A stretch of DNA of 5,395 nt from an uncultured Prevotella sp. GTDB taxonomy: Bacteria > Bacteroidota > Bacteroidia > Bacteroidales > Bacteroidaceae. A program made the translations under genes and the position numbers. Positions 1 through 5,305 of the stretch are shown here, in pieces. Positions within the stretch are counted from its first letter, which is position 1; each line of letters starts with the position of its first letter. The stretch is taken from assembly GCA_937877595.1 (NCBI GenBank), contig CALFIY010000032.1, forward strand, positions 1 through 5,395, written 5' to 3'. The notes under the pieces were generated by a model. It made no database searches and was not told the DNA's origin. It saw nothing but the letters and a program-made list of their open reading frames with translations.

Positions 1-10
1 TTTTCGTCAA

Positions 11-52
11 CACTGCTGTAAATTTTGCCGGCACTGCTTTAAATTCTGCCAC
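11..52. repeat. imperfect 21-bp tandem duplication
   Basis: Two adjacent 21-bp units (11-31 and 32-52) agree at 17 of 21 positions, both beginning cactgct and containing taaatt and tgcc. A third, degraded start (cacagccttaa) follows at 50-60. There is no recognisable gene here; I read it as intergenic repeat sequence, function unknown. Confidence 0.5.
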
Positions 53-69
53 AGCCTTAAAAAGCGTGG

Positions 70-105
70 TTTTCCTTTTGCATTTCTCTCACTTAATCGT
101 ACTTT
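70..105 (+). repeat. 36-bp direct repeat, upstream copy (degenerate promoter)
   Basis: This stretch is identical over 36 bp to 155-190, offset by 85 bp. It has the TTTG -33-like box (77-80), but just past the repeat it reads TACTTTGG, one T short of the TAnnTTTG -7 element found in the downstream copy. It is therefore probably a weaker or dead promoter copy. A short inverted repeat (cttcg/cgaag, 108-118) follows immediately. Confidence 0.75.
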
Positions 106-154
106 GGCTTCGCCGAAGGTACTTGCGCTCGGAAATGAAAATAAAAAACAAAGT

Positions 155-190
155 TTTTCCTTTTGCATTTCTCTCACTTAATCGTACTTT
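155..190 (+). repeat. 36-bp direct repeat, downstream copy (promoter-bearing)
   Basis: Second perfect copy of the 36-bp unit at 70-105. Here the following bases complete the -7 element TACTTTTG (185-192), so this copy carries the full promoter for the kinase operon. The two copies are separated by an A-rich 49-bp stretch (106-154). Duplicated promoter leaders of this kind suggest a dispersed intergenic repeat family; that is an inference, since only these two copies are visible. Confidence 0.8.
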
Positions 191-192
191 TG
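162..192 (+). promoter_or_regulatory. Bacteroidetes-type sigma-70 promoter of the uronate operon
   Basis: TTTG at 162-165, a 19-bp spacer, then TACTTTTG at 185-192 match the Bacteroidetes consensus TTTG-N19-21-TAnnTTTG exactly. Transcription would be expected to start around 198-200, leaving a leader of only about 15 nt before the ATG at 213. No Shine-Dalgarno sequence is visible in that leader, as is common in this phylum. Confidence 0.75.
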
Positions 193-212
193 CACCGAAA
201 TAAGTAAACGCA

Positions 213-1358
213 ATGAAGAAATATCAGTATCATATTTTCTCGCCCTATCGGGTATGTCCGCTGGGCGCACACGTCGACCACCAGCACGGTATAGTCACCG
301 GATTTGCCATTGACAAGGGCGTCGACCTCTGGTTTGACGTGAGGGAAGACAGCATGGTGAAATTGTCCTCGCTAACCTTCGAGGGCGACGTGGAGTTTGA
401 AATCAACAAACCGTCGCAGGTGCGTCAGCACCACTGGGGCGACTATGCCAGCGGCGCCAAGTATGCACTGCGCAAGCGCTTCGAACTGACGAGAGGCATT
501 GAGGGCATTATCCAAGGCAGTCTGCCCGTGGGCGGACTGTCGTCGAGTGCTGCCGTGCTCATAGCCTACGTCATGGCACTGGCTAAGGCCAACGACATAA
601 CGCTGCAGCCGTTTGAAGTGGTGAAGATTGCCTCGGAGGCAGAGCGTGAATATATCGGACTGAACAACGGCCTGCTCGACCAGGCATGCATTGCTCTTGG
701 CAAGAAAGACGGCCTGCTCTTCCTCGACTGCGACTCCAACGAGTGGCGCATCATCAAGCGCCATCCCGACATGCCGCAGTTTGAGATAGGCATCTTCTTC
801 TCCGGACTGACACGTAGTCTGGTAAATTCAGACTACAACCTCCGCGTGTATGAGTGTAAGACGGCAGCATGGAACATGCTGGCCTATACCGACCAACCTC
901 TGAAGACTTTCGACAAGACGTTCCTTCGCGAGATACCGAAGGCTACGTTCGAGAAGACACGCATTGCCATGCCGGCGCGCTTTGCCCGACGGGCCGAACA
1001 CTTCTACAGCGAGTATCGTCGCGTGCGACAGGGAGTCACGGCATGGGAGACGGGAAATCTGAAACTCTTCGGCAAGTTGAGTTTCGACTCTTGTGAAAGC
1101 AGCATACACAACTACGAATGTGGCTCGCCGGAGTTGATTGCCATCTACGAGATAATGCGCTCACTGCCTGGCGTCTACGGCGGACGCTTCTCAGGCGCAG
1201 GCTTCAAGGGAGCCTGCATAGCCCTCGTCGATCCTGCCTGCAAGGATGCCATCCAGGCCGAACTGACTGCAAAATATTTAGAGCAGTTCCCTGAATATGA
1301 GAAGACTTTCCAGGTCTTCTGGGTGCGTCCCGACAACGGCGCCAGATTTGTAGACTGA
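213..1358 (+). CDS. GHMP-family sugar-1-kinase, probable galacturonokinase (galactokinase-like)
   Basis: Predicted cytosolic ATP-dependent kinase that phosphorylates C1 of a hexose or hexuronate. All three GHMP motifs are visible: the sugar-binding N-terminal motif SPYRVCPLGAHVDHQHG (residues 10-26), the ATP loop PVGGLSSSAA (105-114) and the C-terminal SGAGFKGA (327-334). D156 in GLLDQ aligns with the catalytic Asp of galactokinase, and R13 with its conserved Arg. The usual galactokinase GEHTDY is replaced by GAHVDH, so the sugar-contacting Glu is Ala19. From memory, the phrases PLGAH.DH, YNLRV.EC, RAEH...E..RV..G..AW..GNL and NYECG.PEL resemble plant galacturonokinase (Arabidopsis GalAK) throughout, while ordinary galactokinases match less well. 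Its 381 aa fits the family and the gene looks intact. It is first in a three-gene operon with a nucleotidyltransferase and a UDP-uronate epimerase, which supports a uronate substrate. An automatic annotation would probably say galactokinase; glucuronate or galactose cannot be excluded as substrate. Kinase family is near certain; galacturonate specificity is inferred. Confidence 0.93.
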   Translation: MKKYQYHIFSPYRVCPLGAHVDHQHGIVTGFAIDKGVDLWFDVREDSMVKLSSLTFEGDVEFEINKPSQVRQHHWGDYASGAKYALRKRFELTRGIEGIIQGSLPVGGLSSSAAVLIAYVMALAKANDITLQPFEVVKIASEAEREYIGLNNGLLDQACIALGKKDGLLFLDCDSNEWRIIKRHPDMPQFEIGIFFSGLTRSLVNSDYNLRVYECKTAAWNMLAYTDQPLKTFDKTFLREIPKATFEKTRIAMPARFARRAEHFYSEYRRVRQGVTAWETGNLKLFGKLSFDSCESSIHNYECGSPELIAIYEIMRSLPGVYGGRFSGAGFKGACIALVDPACKDAIQAELTAKYLEQFPEYEKTFQVFWVRPDNGARFVD

Positions 1359-1374
1359 GCAGGATTTTCCGATG

Positions 1375-1396
1375 AATTCTGACCGTAGGTTATAAA
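1375..1396 (+). repeat. 22-bp intercistronic element, copy 1
   Basis: Lies in the 48-bp spacer between the kinase and the nucleotidyltransferase, ending 10 nt before the next ATG. It matches 2181-2202 at 19 of 22 positions, with shared core ACCGTAG-TTATAAA. It could be a processing, translation-initiation or protein-binding site, or the scar of a duplication. It contains no TAnnTTTG promoter element. Confidence 0.6.
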
Positions 1397-1406
1397 GGGA
1401 AAGACG

Positions 1407-2177
1407 ATGAAGAATATAGTTATAGCAGCAGGATATGCGACACGCCTCGGAGAGTTGACAAAAAACTTTCCAAAGCCACTGCTGAAGATAGGAGAGAACA
1501 CCATCCTGGGCAGGATGCTGGACGATATCGACACCATTGACGACATCAGCGAGCATGTCATCATCACCAACCATAAGTTTGCACCCATCTTTGAGCAATG
1601 GAAGGCCAGTACTAACTACAGCAAGCCCATCACCATCGTAGACGATGGCACAGAGACCAACGAGACACGCCTCGGTGCTGTGTGTGACTTGCTATACGCG
1701 CTCGACATCCTTGATGAGCGTGCGAAGTCCTCTATGGACGGGGATGATTTAGGTGGAGCGGACGACCTTCTGGTTGTTGCTGCCGACAATCTGCTTTTCT
1801 TCTCCTTCCAGGAGTTTGTCAACTTCGCACGCGAGAAGCGCACCTCGTGCATCATGTGCCACGAGCAGCCGTCGATAGAGAAACTGCAGCGCACTGGCGT
1901 CGTGGAACTGGATGAGCACTTCCGCGTTCTCGGAATGGAGGAGAAGCCGCAGCAGCCGAAGAGCCACTGGGCTGTGCCGCCATTCTATATATATCTGAAG
2001 AAAGACATCGAACTGGTGCGCCATTCCGTGGAAAACGGATGTGGCAAGGATGCGCCGGGCAATCTGGCCCACTATATGGTAGAGCATACCACCATGCACG
2101 CCTGGACCATGTCGGCAGGCCGCTTCGACATTGGCAGCCTCGACACCTATTACGAAGCCCAAAAGAAATTTGGGTAA
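1407..2177 (+). CDS. sugar-1-phosphate nucleotidyltransferase
   Basis: Predicted NDP-sugar pyrophosphorylase: NTP plus sugar-1-phosphate gives NDP-sugar plus pyrophosphate, in the cytosol. It has the Rossmann-like nucleotidyltransferase fold signature at the N-terminus, AAGYATRLGELTKNFPKPLL (residues 7-26), a variant of GGxGTRLxPLTxxxPKPL with R13 and K23 in the expected places. RLGAV (88-92) fits the nucleotide-contact loop, AADN (125-128) the first metal-binding Asp, and FDIGSLDTYYEA (240-251) the C-terminal signature with D241. At 256 aa it is a minimal catalytic domain, without the acyltransferase or hexapeptide-repeat extension of GlmU-type enzymes. Residues 101-120 form an unusual acidic insertion (LDERAKSSMDGDDLGGADDL). 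Its position between a uronate-type kinase and a UDP-GlcA 4-epimerase suggests it makes UDP-galacturonate from galacturonate-1-phosphate. Family is sure; nucleotide and sugar specificity are inferred. The spacer before the start has only a weak purine-rich stretch (aaagggaaag). Confidence 0.92.
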   Translation: MKNIVIAAGYATRLGELTKNFPKPLLKIGENTILGRMLDDIDTIDDISEHVIITNHKFAPIFEQWKASTNYSKPITIVDDGTETNETRLGAVCDLLYALDILDERAKSSMDGDDLGGADDLLVVAADNLLFFSFQEFVNFAREKRTSCIMCHEQPSIEKLQRTGVVELDEHFRVLGMEEKPQQPKSHWAVPPFYIYLKKDIELVRHSVENGCGKDAPGNLAHYMVEHTTMHAWTMSAGRFDIGSLDTYYEAQKKFG

Positions 2178-2180
2178 TGG

Positions 2181-2202
2181 ATTTCTAACCGTAGATTATA
2201 AA
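2181..2202 (+). repeat. 22-bp intercistronic element, copy 2
   Basis: Second copy of the element at 1375-1396 (19 of 22 identical), in the 36-bp spacer before the epimerase gene and ending 11 nt before its ATG. The same position relative to the next start codon in both spacers argues for a function near translation initiation or mRNA processing. A shorter core, CCGTAGGTT, also appears at 3327-3335 beyond the last gene. Confidence 0.6.
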
Positions 2203-2213
2203 AAATAAGGAAT

Positions 2214-3266
2214 ATGCAAAAAGTAGAATTAGACGGGAAAACGATATTCGTGACAGGTGCTGCAGGCTTCATCGGCTCAAACCTGGTGAAACGGCTGTTC
2301 AAAGACGTGAAAAACGCCACCATTATCGGCATTGACAACATGAACGACTACTACGACGTGTCGCTCAAGGAATACCGGCTGGAAGAAATAGAAAACCTCA
2401 GCAACGGGAACTGGACTTTCATCAAGGGCGACATTGCCGACAAGGCTGTAATAGACAGCATTTTCGAGCAGTACAAGCCTGACTTGGTGGTTAACCTTGC
2501 CGCACAGGCTGGCGTGCGCTATTCCATTACCAATCCCGACGCGTACATCCAGTCAAACCTCATTGGCTTCTACAATATTCTTGAGGCCTGCCGCAACCAC
2601 CCGGTGGAGCATCTCGTCTATGCCTCGTCGAGTTCGGTGTACGGCGGCAACAAGAAAGTGCCGTTCAGCACTGACGACCGCGTGGACAATCCCGTTTCTC
2701 TCTATGCTGCAACAAAAAAGAGCAACGAACTGATGGCCCATTGCTACTCAAAACTCTATGATATTCCATCCACTGGGCTGCGCTTCTTCACCGTTTACGG
2801 TCCTGCCGGACGTCCCGATATGGCATATTTCGGATTTACCAACAAACTGCTGAAAGGCGAGACCATCCAGATATTCAACTACGGAAACTGCCGCCGCGAC
2901 TTCACTTTTGTCGACGACATCGTTGAAGGCATCGTGCGCGTTATGCAGGGAGCGCCGTCGAGGAGGAAAGGCGACGACGGCCTGCCTGAGCCGCCGTATG
3001 CTGTATACAACATCGGTGGCGGACAGCCGGAGAGCCTGCTCGATTTTGTGCAGACGCTACAGGAAGAACTGGTGCGTGCAGGAGTGTTGCCCGACGGCTA
3101 CAACTTCGAAGCGCATAAGCAACTCGTGCCGATGCAGCCTGGCGACGTGCCCGTGACGTATGCCGACGCTACAGCGCTGGAGCACGACTTCGGTTTCACA
3201 CCGAAAATCACGCTACGCGAAGGGCTGCGCGCCTTTGCCGAATGGTATAAGGAATTCTACGGCTGA
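2214..3266 (+). CDS. UDP-glucuronate 4-epimerase (extended SDR family)
   Basis: Predicted NAD-dependent enzyme interconverting UDP-glucuronate and UDP-galacturonate through a 4-keto intermediate, in the cytosol. The Rossmann motif GAAGFIG is at residues 15-21. GIDNMNDYYDVSLKEYRL (39-56) follows the second beta strand, with D41 placed to hold the NAD ribose; this phrase is typical of UDP-GlcA 4-epimerases rather than GalE. The catalytic residues are a Ser in ASSSSVYG (137-144), and Y164 and K168 in YAATK. GRPDMAYF (199-206) and the RRDFTFVDDIVEGI stretch (227-240) are further hallmarks of the uronate branch. Its 350 aa is normal for the family, with no frameshift or truncation. As the last gene of the kinase-nucleotidyltransferase-epimerase operon it would link salvaged UDP-galacturonate to UDP-glucuronate, or run in reverse to supply UDP-galacturonate for polysaccharides. 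A weak AAGG lies 3 nt upstream of the ATG. Related epimerases acting on other UDP-sugars are a less likely alternative. Confidence 0.93.
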   Translation: MQKVELDGKTIFVTGAAGFIGSNLVKRLFKDVKNATIIGIDNMNDYYDVSLKEYRLEEIENLSNGNWTFIKGDIADKAVIDSIFEQYKPDLVVNLAAQAGVRYSITNPDAYIQSNLIGFYNILEACRNHPVEHLVYASSSSVYGGNKKVPFSTDDRVDNPVSLYAATKKSNELMAHCYSKLYDIPSTGLRFFTVYGPAGRPDMAYFGFTNKLLKGETIQIFNYGNCRRDFTFVDDIVEGIVRVMQGAPSRRKGDDGLPEPPYAVYNIGGGQPESLLDFVQTLQEELVRAGVLPDGYNFEAHKQLVPMQPGDVPVTYADATALEHDFGFTPKITLREGLRAFAEWYKEFYG

Positions 3267-3336
3267 CCTTGCATAGTTTGTTACCCTTGTTTGGTTGAAA
3301 TGTTACTCCCTCTTGGCGAGCATTTGCCGTAGGTTT

Positions 3337-3357
3337 CTTTGAACACGCGTTCCAAAG
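3337..3357. terminator. possible bidirectional terminator hairpin between convergent genes
   Basis: CTTTG-AAC, loop ACGC, GTT-(C)-CAAAG forms an 8-bp stem with a single bulged C, directly abutting the bcp stop codon (3358-3360) and 70 bp past the epimerase stop. On the plus strand it is followed by ttatatgttt, only a weak U-tract; on the minus strand no U-run follows. The position suits a shared terminator, but strength is uncertain. Confidence 0.4.
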
Positions 3358-3813
3358 TTATATGTTTAGAATTTGCTCAGCATGCTCTTTGGTCTTCACC
3401 TGTTTGCCGGAGAATATCTGTTCGATGATGCCGTCTTCGTTGATGACGAAGGTGGTGCGGATGGTGCCCATCGTCTTTTTGCCATACATGTTCTTCTCGC
3501 CCCAGGCTCCCATCGCCTCTAAGAGAGTGTGGTCAACATCGGCAATAAGGGGGAATGGCAGGGCGTGTTTCTCCTTGAACTTCTGGTGCGACACTGCCGT
3601 GTCCTTGCTTACGCCAACCACCTCGTAGCCTGCTGCCTGCAGTTGCTCGTGGTGGTCACGCAGACTGCAAGCCTCTGCCGTACAGCCGCTGGTGTTGTCC
3701 TTAGGGTAGAAATACAGCACCAGTTTCCGCCCCTTGTAGTCACTCAGGCGGATGTCCCGTCCAAGTTCGTCCTTGCCCAATATTTCGGGCGCCTTGTCTC
3801 CAATGTTCATCAT
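3358..3813 (-). CDS. bcp: thioredoxin-dependent peroxiredoxin, Bcp/PrxQ family
   Basis: Predicted cytosolic peroxidase that reduces hydrogen peroxide and organic hydroperoxides, recycled by thioredoxin. The active-site stretch YFYPKDNTSGCTAEACSLRD (residues 34-53) has the peroxidatic Cys44 within the T41-xx-C motif and a second Cys49 five residues later, the atypical two-cysteine arrangement of PrxQ. These are the only two cysteines. R119 in GTIRTTFVI fits the conserved active-site Arg. At 151 aa it is standard length, with no signal peptide. The start is either ATG at 3811-3813 or the adjacent one at 3808-3810; the second gives MNIGDKAPE, closer to usual Bcp N-termini, and the sequence does not decide. 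It is transcribed toward the uronate operon, is separated from it by the hairpin at 3337-3357, and has no evident functional tie to its neighbours. Confidence 0.96.
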   Translation of the reverse strand: MMNIGDKAPEILGKDELGRDIRLSDYKGRKLVLYFYPKDNTSGCTAEACSLRDHHEQLQAAGYEVVGVSKDTAVSHQKFKEKHALPFPLIADVDHTLLEAMGAWGEKNMYGKKTMGTIRTTFVINEDGIIEQIFSGKQVKTKEHAEQILNI

Positions 3814-3839
3814 GTTATGAGTTTTATCTTGTCAGTCCG

Positions 3840-3871
3840 CAAAGTTGCTGATTTATATTGAAACGTGCAAG
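3840..3871 (-). promoter_or_regulatory. likely promoter of bcp
   Basis: Reading the minus strand, CTTG (3868-3871), a 20-bp spacer and CAACTTTG (3840-3847) approximate the Bacteroidetes promoter TTTG-N20-TAnnTTTG with one mismatch in each box. Transcription would begin near 3833, giving a leader of about 20 nt before the bcp start. No oxidative-stress operator is recognisable. Confidence 0.45.
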
Positions 3872-4023
3872 TTTTTCAAGAATTTTTCAGTCGTTTGTTT
3901 GCAGGCCTCGGCTTATATTTCAGTTCCAGTTCCTTCCACTTGGGTTCCTCACGGACAGGAGAATTTTCCATGCCGCGTTTGTGTTTTTTTAAATGCAAAC
4001 ACGCTGGAATTAAAATTTGTTAT

Positions 4024-4031
4024 TATATTTG
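4024..4031 (+). promoter_or_regulatory. probable -7 element for the glycosyltransferase gene
   Basis: TATATTTG matches TAnnTTTG exactly and is followed by CA, as often seen in Bacteroidales promoters. No good TTTG box lies 19-21 bp upstream (that region reads acacgctgg), so the promoter is half supported. It would give a leader of about 40 nt. The rest of the 264-bp gap 3814-4077 is AT-rich, and apart from the bcp promoter I see no gene in it. Confidence 0.4.
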
Positions 4032-4066
4032 CATCGCTAACGCTTTGATTTTGACCGTTAGAACAT

Positions 4067-4070
4067 AGGA
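4067..4070 (+). promoter_or_regulatory. Shine-Dalgarno-like AGGA for the glycosyltransferase
   Basis: AGGA followed by a 7-nt AT-only spacer (aattttt) before the ATG at 4078. It is better spaced than anything before the three operon genes and supports that start. Confidence 0.45.
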
Positions 4071-4077
4071 AATTTTT

Positions 4078-5073
4078 ATGAAAATAGCGTATGTAATGAA
4101 GCCTGATGCCTGCTATAACGGTAGTGGCGACGGGACACGGAAACAGGCAGAAATATGGTGCAAAGAATTACAGCGTCAAGGCCATCAAGTTGACTTAGTC
4201 AGTACATGGGGAAGTTACCAATGGAAAACTTATGACATTGTGCATTTCTTCGGTTTCGGATTGTGGAACTACGAGATGATTAACTGGGGCTGTGGCATGA
4301 ATCCCAACGTGGTGTTCTCACCAGTAATCGACTCAAACACTCCTTTGTGGAAGTATAGGTTGTTCTCTTATATAGGCTGTGAGCGCCTGCGCTTGTTTTC
4401 TCAGAATTATGCTGCCCGGTGTTACAGGGATAACGTGAAACTCTTCCTTGCACGTACTCAATATGAAGCGGACTATATACGTCAATATGGCATCGGAGCG
4501 GACAAGATTAAGATAGTGCCTCTGTCTTATCGTGAAGACCGCTATGATGCAAGCATAGAGAAAGAACCCTTCTGCCTGTTTGTAGGTACAATGACTCAAG
4601 AGCGTAAGAACGTTGGTCGTCTCATCGCTGCCGCCAAGAAATACGGTTTCCGTCTGGTGCTTGCTGGAAGTCCAGGCAATGCAGCGTCTGAAAAACAACT
4701 GAGAGCACAGATAGCCGGCGCTCCTAATATTGAGTTGAAAGGTTTTGTTAGTGACGATGAACTCTGTTCGCTTTACAATCGCGCGAAGGTATTTGCTCTG
4801 CCAAGCCTGAATGAGGGCGTAGGACTGGTTGCCCTTGAAGCCGCAGTGCATGGCTGCAACATTGTCATCACACGCCTTGGCGGTCCGAAGGAGTATTACA
4901 AAGAAGGCACAGCGTGGCTGGTAGACCCCTTTGATGTTGACGACATTGGCATCTCGGTTGAGCGCGCTTTGCAGACAGACCACCTCCAGCCAAAACTGCG
5001 TGAGGAAATCAAGCAGAGGTATAGCGTTGAGAGTTGCGTAGAGCAACTTGTAAAAGAATACCAGAAAGTCTAA
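4078..5073 (+). CDS. glycosyltransferase, GT4-like (Glycos_transf_1)
   Basis: Predicted cytosolic or membrane-associated retaining glycosyltransferase with a GT-B fold, moving a sugar from a nucleotide donor to a glycan or lipid-linked acceptor. The N-terminal acceptor half begins MKIAYVMKP with a glycine-containing loop (NGSGDGTRKQ, residues 14-23). The C-terminal donor half begins near 164 with PFCLFVGTMTQERKNVGRLI, followed by LVLAGSPG (193-200), the IELKGFVSDDELCSLYNRAKVFALPS region (218-243) and the EX7E motif (E246 to E254, EGVGLVALE), then GGPKEYY and GTAWLVDPFDVDDI. At 331 aa it is shorter than many GT4 enzymes (about 370-400), mostly in the N-terminal half, but looks intact. No signal peptide or membrane span is apparent. 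Donor and acceptor cannot be read from the sequence. It is a single-gene unit with lower GC than the upstream operon (one 60-bp line at 4201-4260 is 40 percent GC, against 57 percent at 541-600), which hints at separate acquisition. Confidence 0.9.
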   Translation: MKIAYVMKPDACYNGSGDGTRKQAEIWCKELQRQGHQVDLVSTWGSYQWKTYDIVHFFGFGLWNYEMINWGCGMNPNVVFSPVIDSNTPLWKYRLFSYIGCERLRLFSQNYAARCYRDNVKLFLARTQYEADYIRQYGIGADKIKIVPLSYREDRYDASIEKEPFCLFVGTMTQERKNVGRLIAAAKKYGFRLVLAGSPGNAASEKQLRAQIAGAPNIELKGFVSDDELCSLYNRAKVFALPSLNEGVGLVALEAAVHGCNIVITRLGGPKEYYKEGTAWLVDPFDVDDIGISVERALQTDHLQPKLREEIKQRYSVESCVEQLVKEYQKV

Positions 5074-5076
5074 TTT

Positions 5077-5172
5077 TCAAGCAGTCTGCCTATATCCCAA
5101 GTAAGTAAGGAATGCCGCTGCAAGGACTAGCAGCCCCATGTATTCAGACATGTAGTGACAGAATTTTTTCAT
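5077..5172 (-). CDS. 31-aa single-span membrane peptide, or truncated transporter start
   Basis: Short minus-strand ORF reading MKKFCHYMSEYMGLLVLA then AAFLTYLGYRQTA before TGA. Lys2 and Lys3 precede a hydrophobic stretch (about residues 12-27), fitting one membrane span with the N-terminus inside. A purine-rich AAGAAAGG sits 5 nt upstream of the ATG, a reasonable ribosome-binding site, and a TAACTTTG -7 element lies about 86 bp upstream. Either it is a genuine small membrane protein, or, because the first 20 or so residues recall the N-terminus of bile acid:sodium symporter (BASS) family proteins, it is the leftover 5' end of such a gene cut off where the glycosyltransferase segment begins. 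It ends tail to tail with the glycosyltransferase, with only 3 bp between stop codons. Resemblance is from memory and weak. Confidence 0.45.
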   Translation of the reverse strand: MKKFCHYMSEYMGLLVLAAAFLTYLGYRQTA

Positions 5173-5213
5173 TATAACCTTTCTTGAAATGGGTGAGCGT
5201 GCGCATCCATTCC

Positions 5214-5226
5214 CGACCTGCGGTCG
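5214..5226. other. small perfect hairpin in the leader of the small ORF
   Basis: CGACC-TGC-GGTCG forms a 5-bp GC-rich stem with a 3-nt loop, 42 bp upstream of the small ORF start and inside its presumed leader. It lacks a U-tract in either direction, so it is not a standard terminator. Function is unknown. Confidence 0.35.
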
Positions 5227-5257
5227 CCTACCCGTCGCCTTTCGCTGTTTTCGACGG

Positions 5258-5265
5258 CAAAGTTA
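5258..5265 (-). promoter_or_regulatory. -7 element (TAACTTTG) facing the small ORF
   Basis: Exact TAnnTTTG on the minus strand, followed by GCC. The expected -33 position (about 5285-5290) reads aagagg on this strand, a poor TTTG box, so activity is uncertain. A second minus-strand match, TAATTTTG, directly abuts it at 5266-5273. Transcription would start near 5250 and give a leader of about 80 nt for the ORF at 5077-5172. Confidence 0.4.
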
Positions 5266-5273
5266 CAAAATTA

Positions 5274-5305
5274 TTTGGATTTCTCCTCTTTTTTTAGTAA
5301 TTTTG
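5274..5305 (+). promoter_or_regulatory. strong-looking promoter reading out of the right edge
   Basis: TTTG at 5274-5277, a 20-bp spacer and TAATTTTG at 5298-5305 match the Bacteroidetes consensus without a mismatch. Transcription should start near 5312. The remaining 5306-5395 contains no ATG-started plus-strand ORF, so it would be the untranslated leader (at least about 80 nt) of a gene or RNA beyond the window. Confidence 0.65.

Noticed and set aside
85..192. Minus-strand frame across the repeats giving KVRLSERNAKGK-type peptide
   Set aside because: It is generated by the repeat sequence, is broken by a stop and lacks a start codon context; repeats of this kind often yield spurious ORFs.
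3..203. Open plus-strand frame running in from the left edge (ends ...LNRTFAPK then TAA)
   Set aside because: It runs through both 36-bp repeats and the promoter, and its translation looks like read-through of repeat DNA rather than a protein C-terminus.
3353..3360. Minus-strand TAACTTTG at the bcp stop codon as a promoter
   Set aside because: No TTTG box lies 19-21 bp upstream, it would fire into the convergent operon, and it is part of the hairpin stem.
3845..4068. Two 67-codon plus-strand frames in the gap before the glycosyltransferase
   Set aside because: They overlap each other and the likely promoter and leader of the glycosyltransferase, are cysteine- and phenylalanine-rich from AT-rich DNA, and resemble no family I know.
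4333..5046. 237-codon open frame on the minus strand, antisense to the glycosyltransferase
   Set aside because: It lies wholly inside a gene with clear GT4 motifs, its translation shows no recognisable domain, and no promoter or ribosome-binding site supports it.
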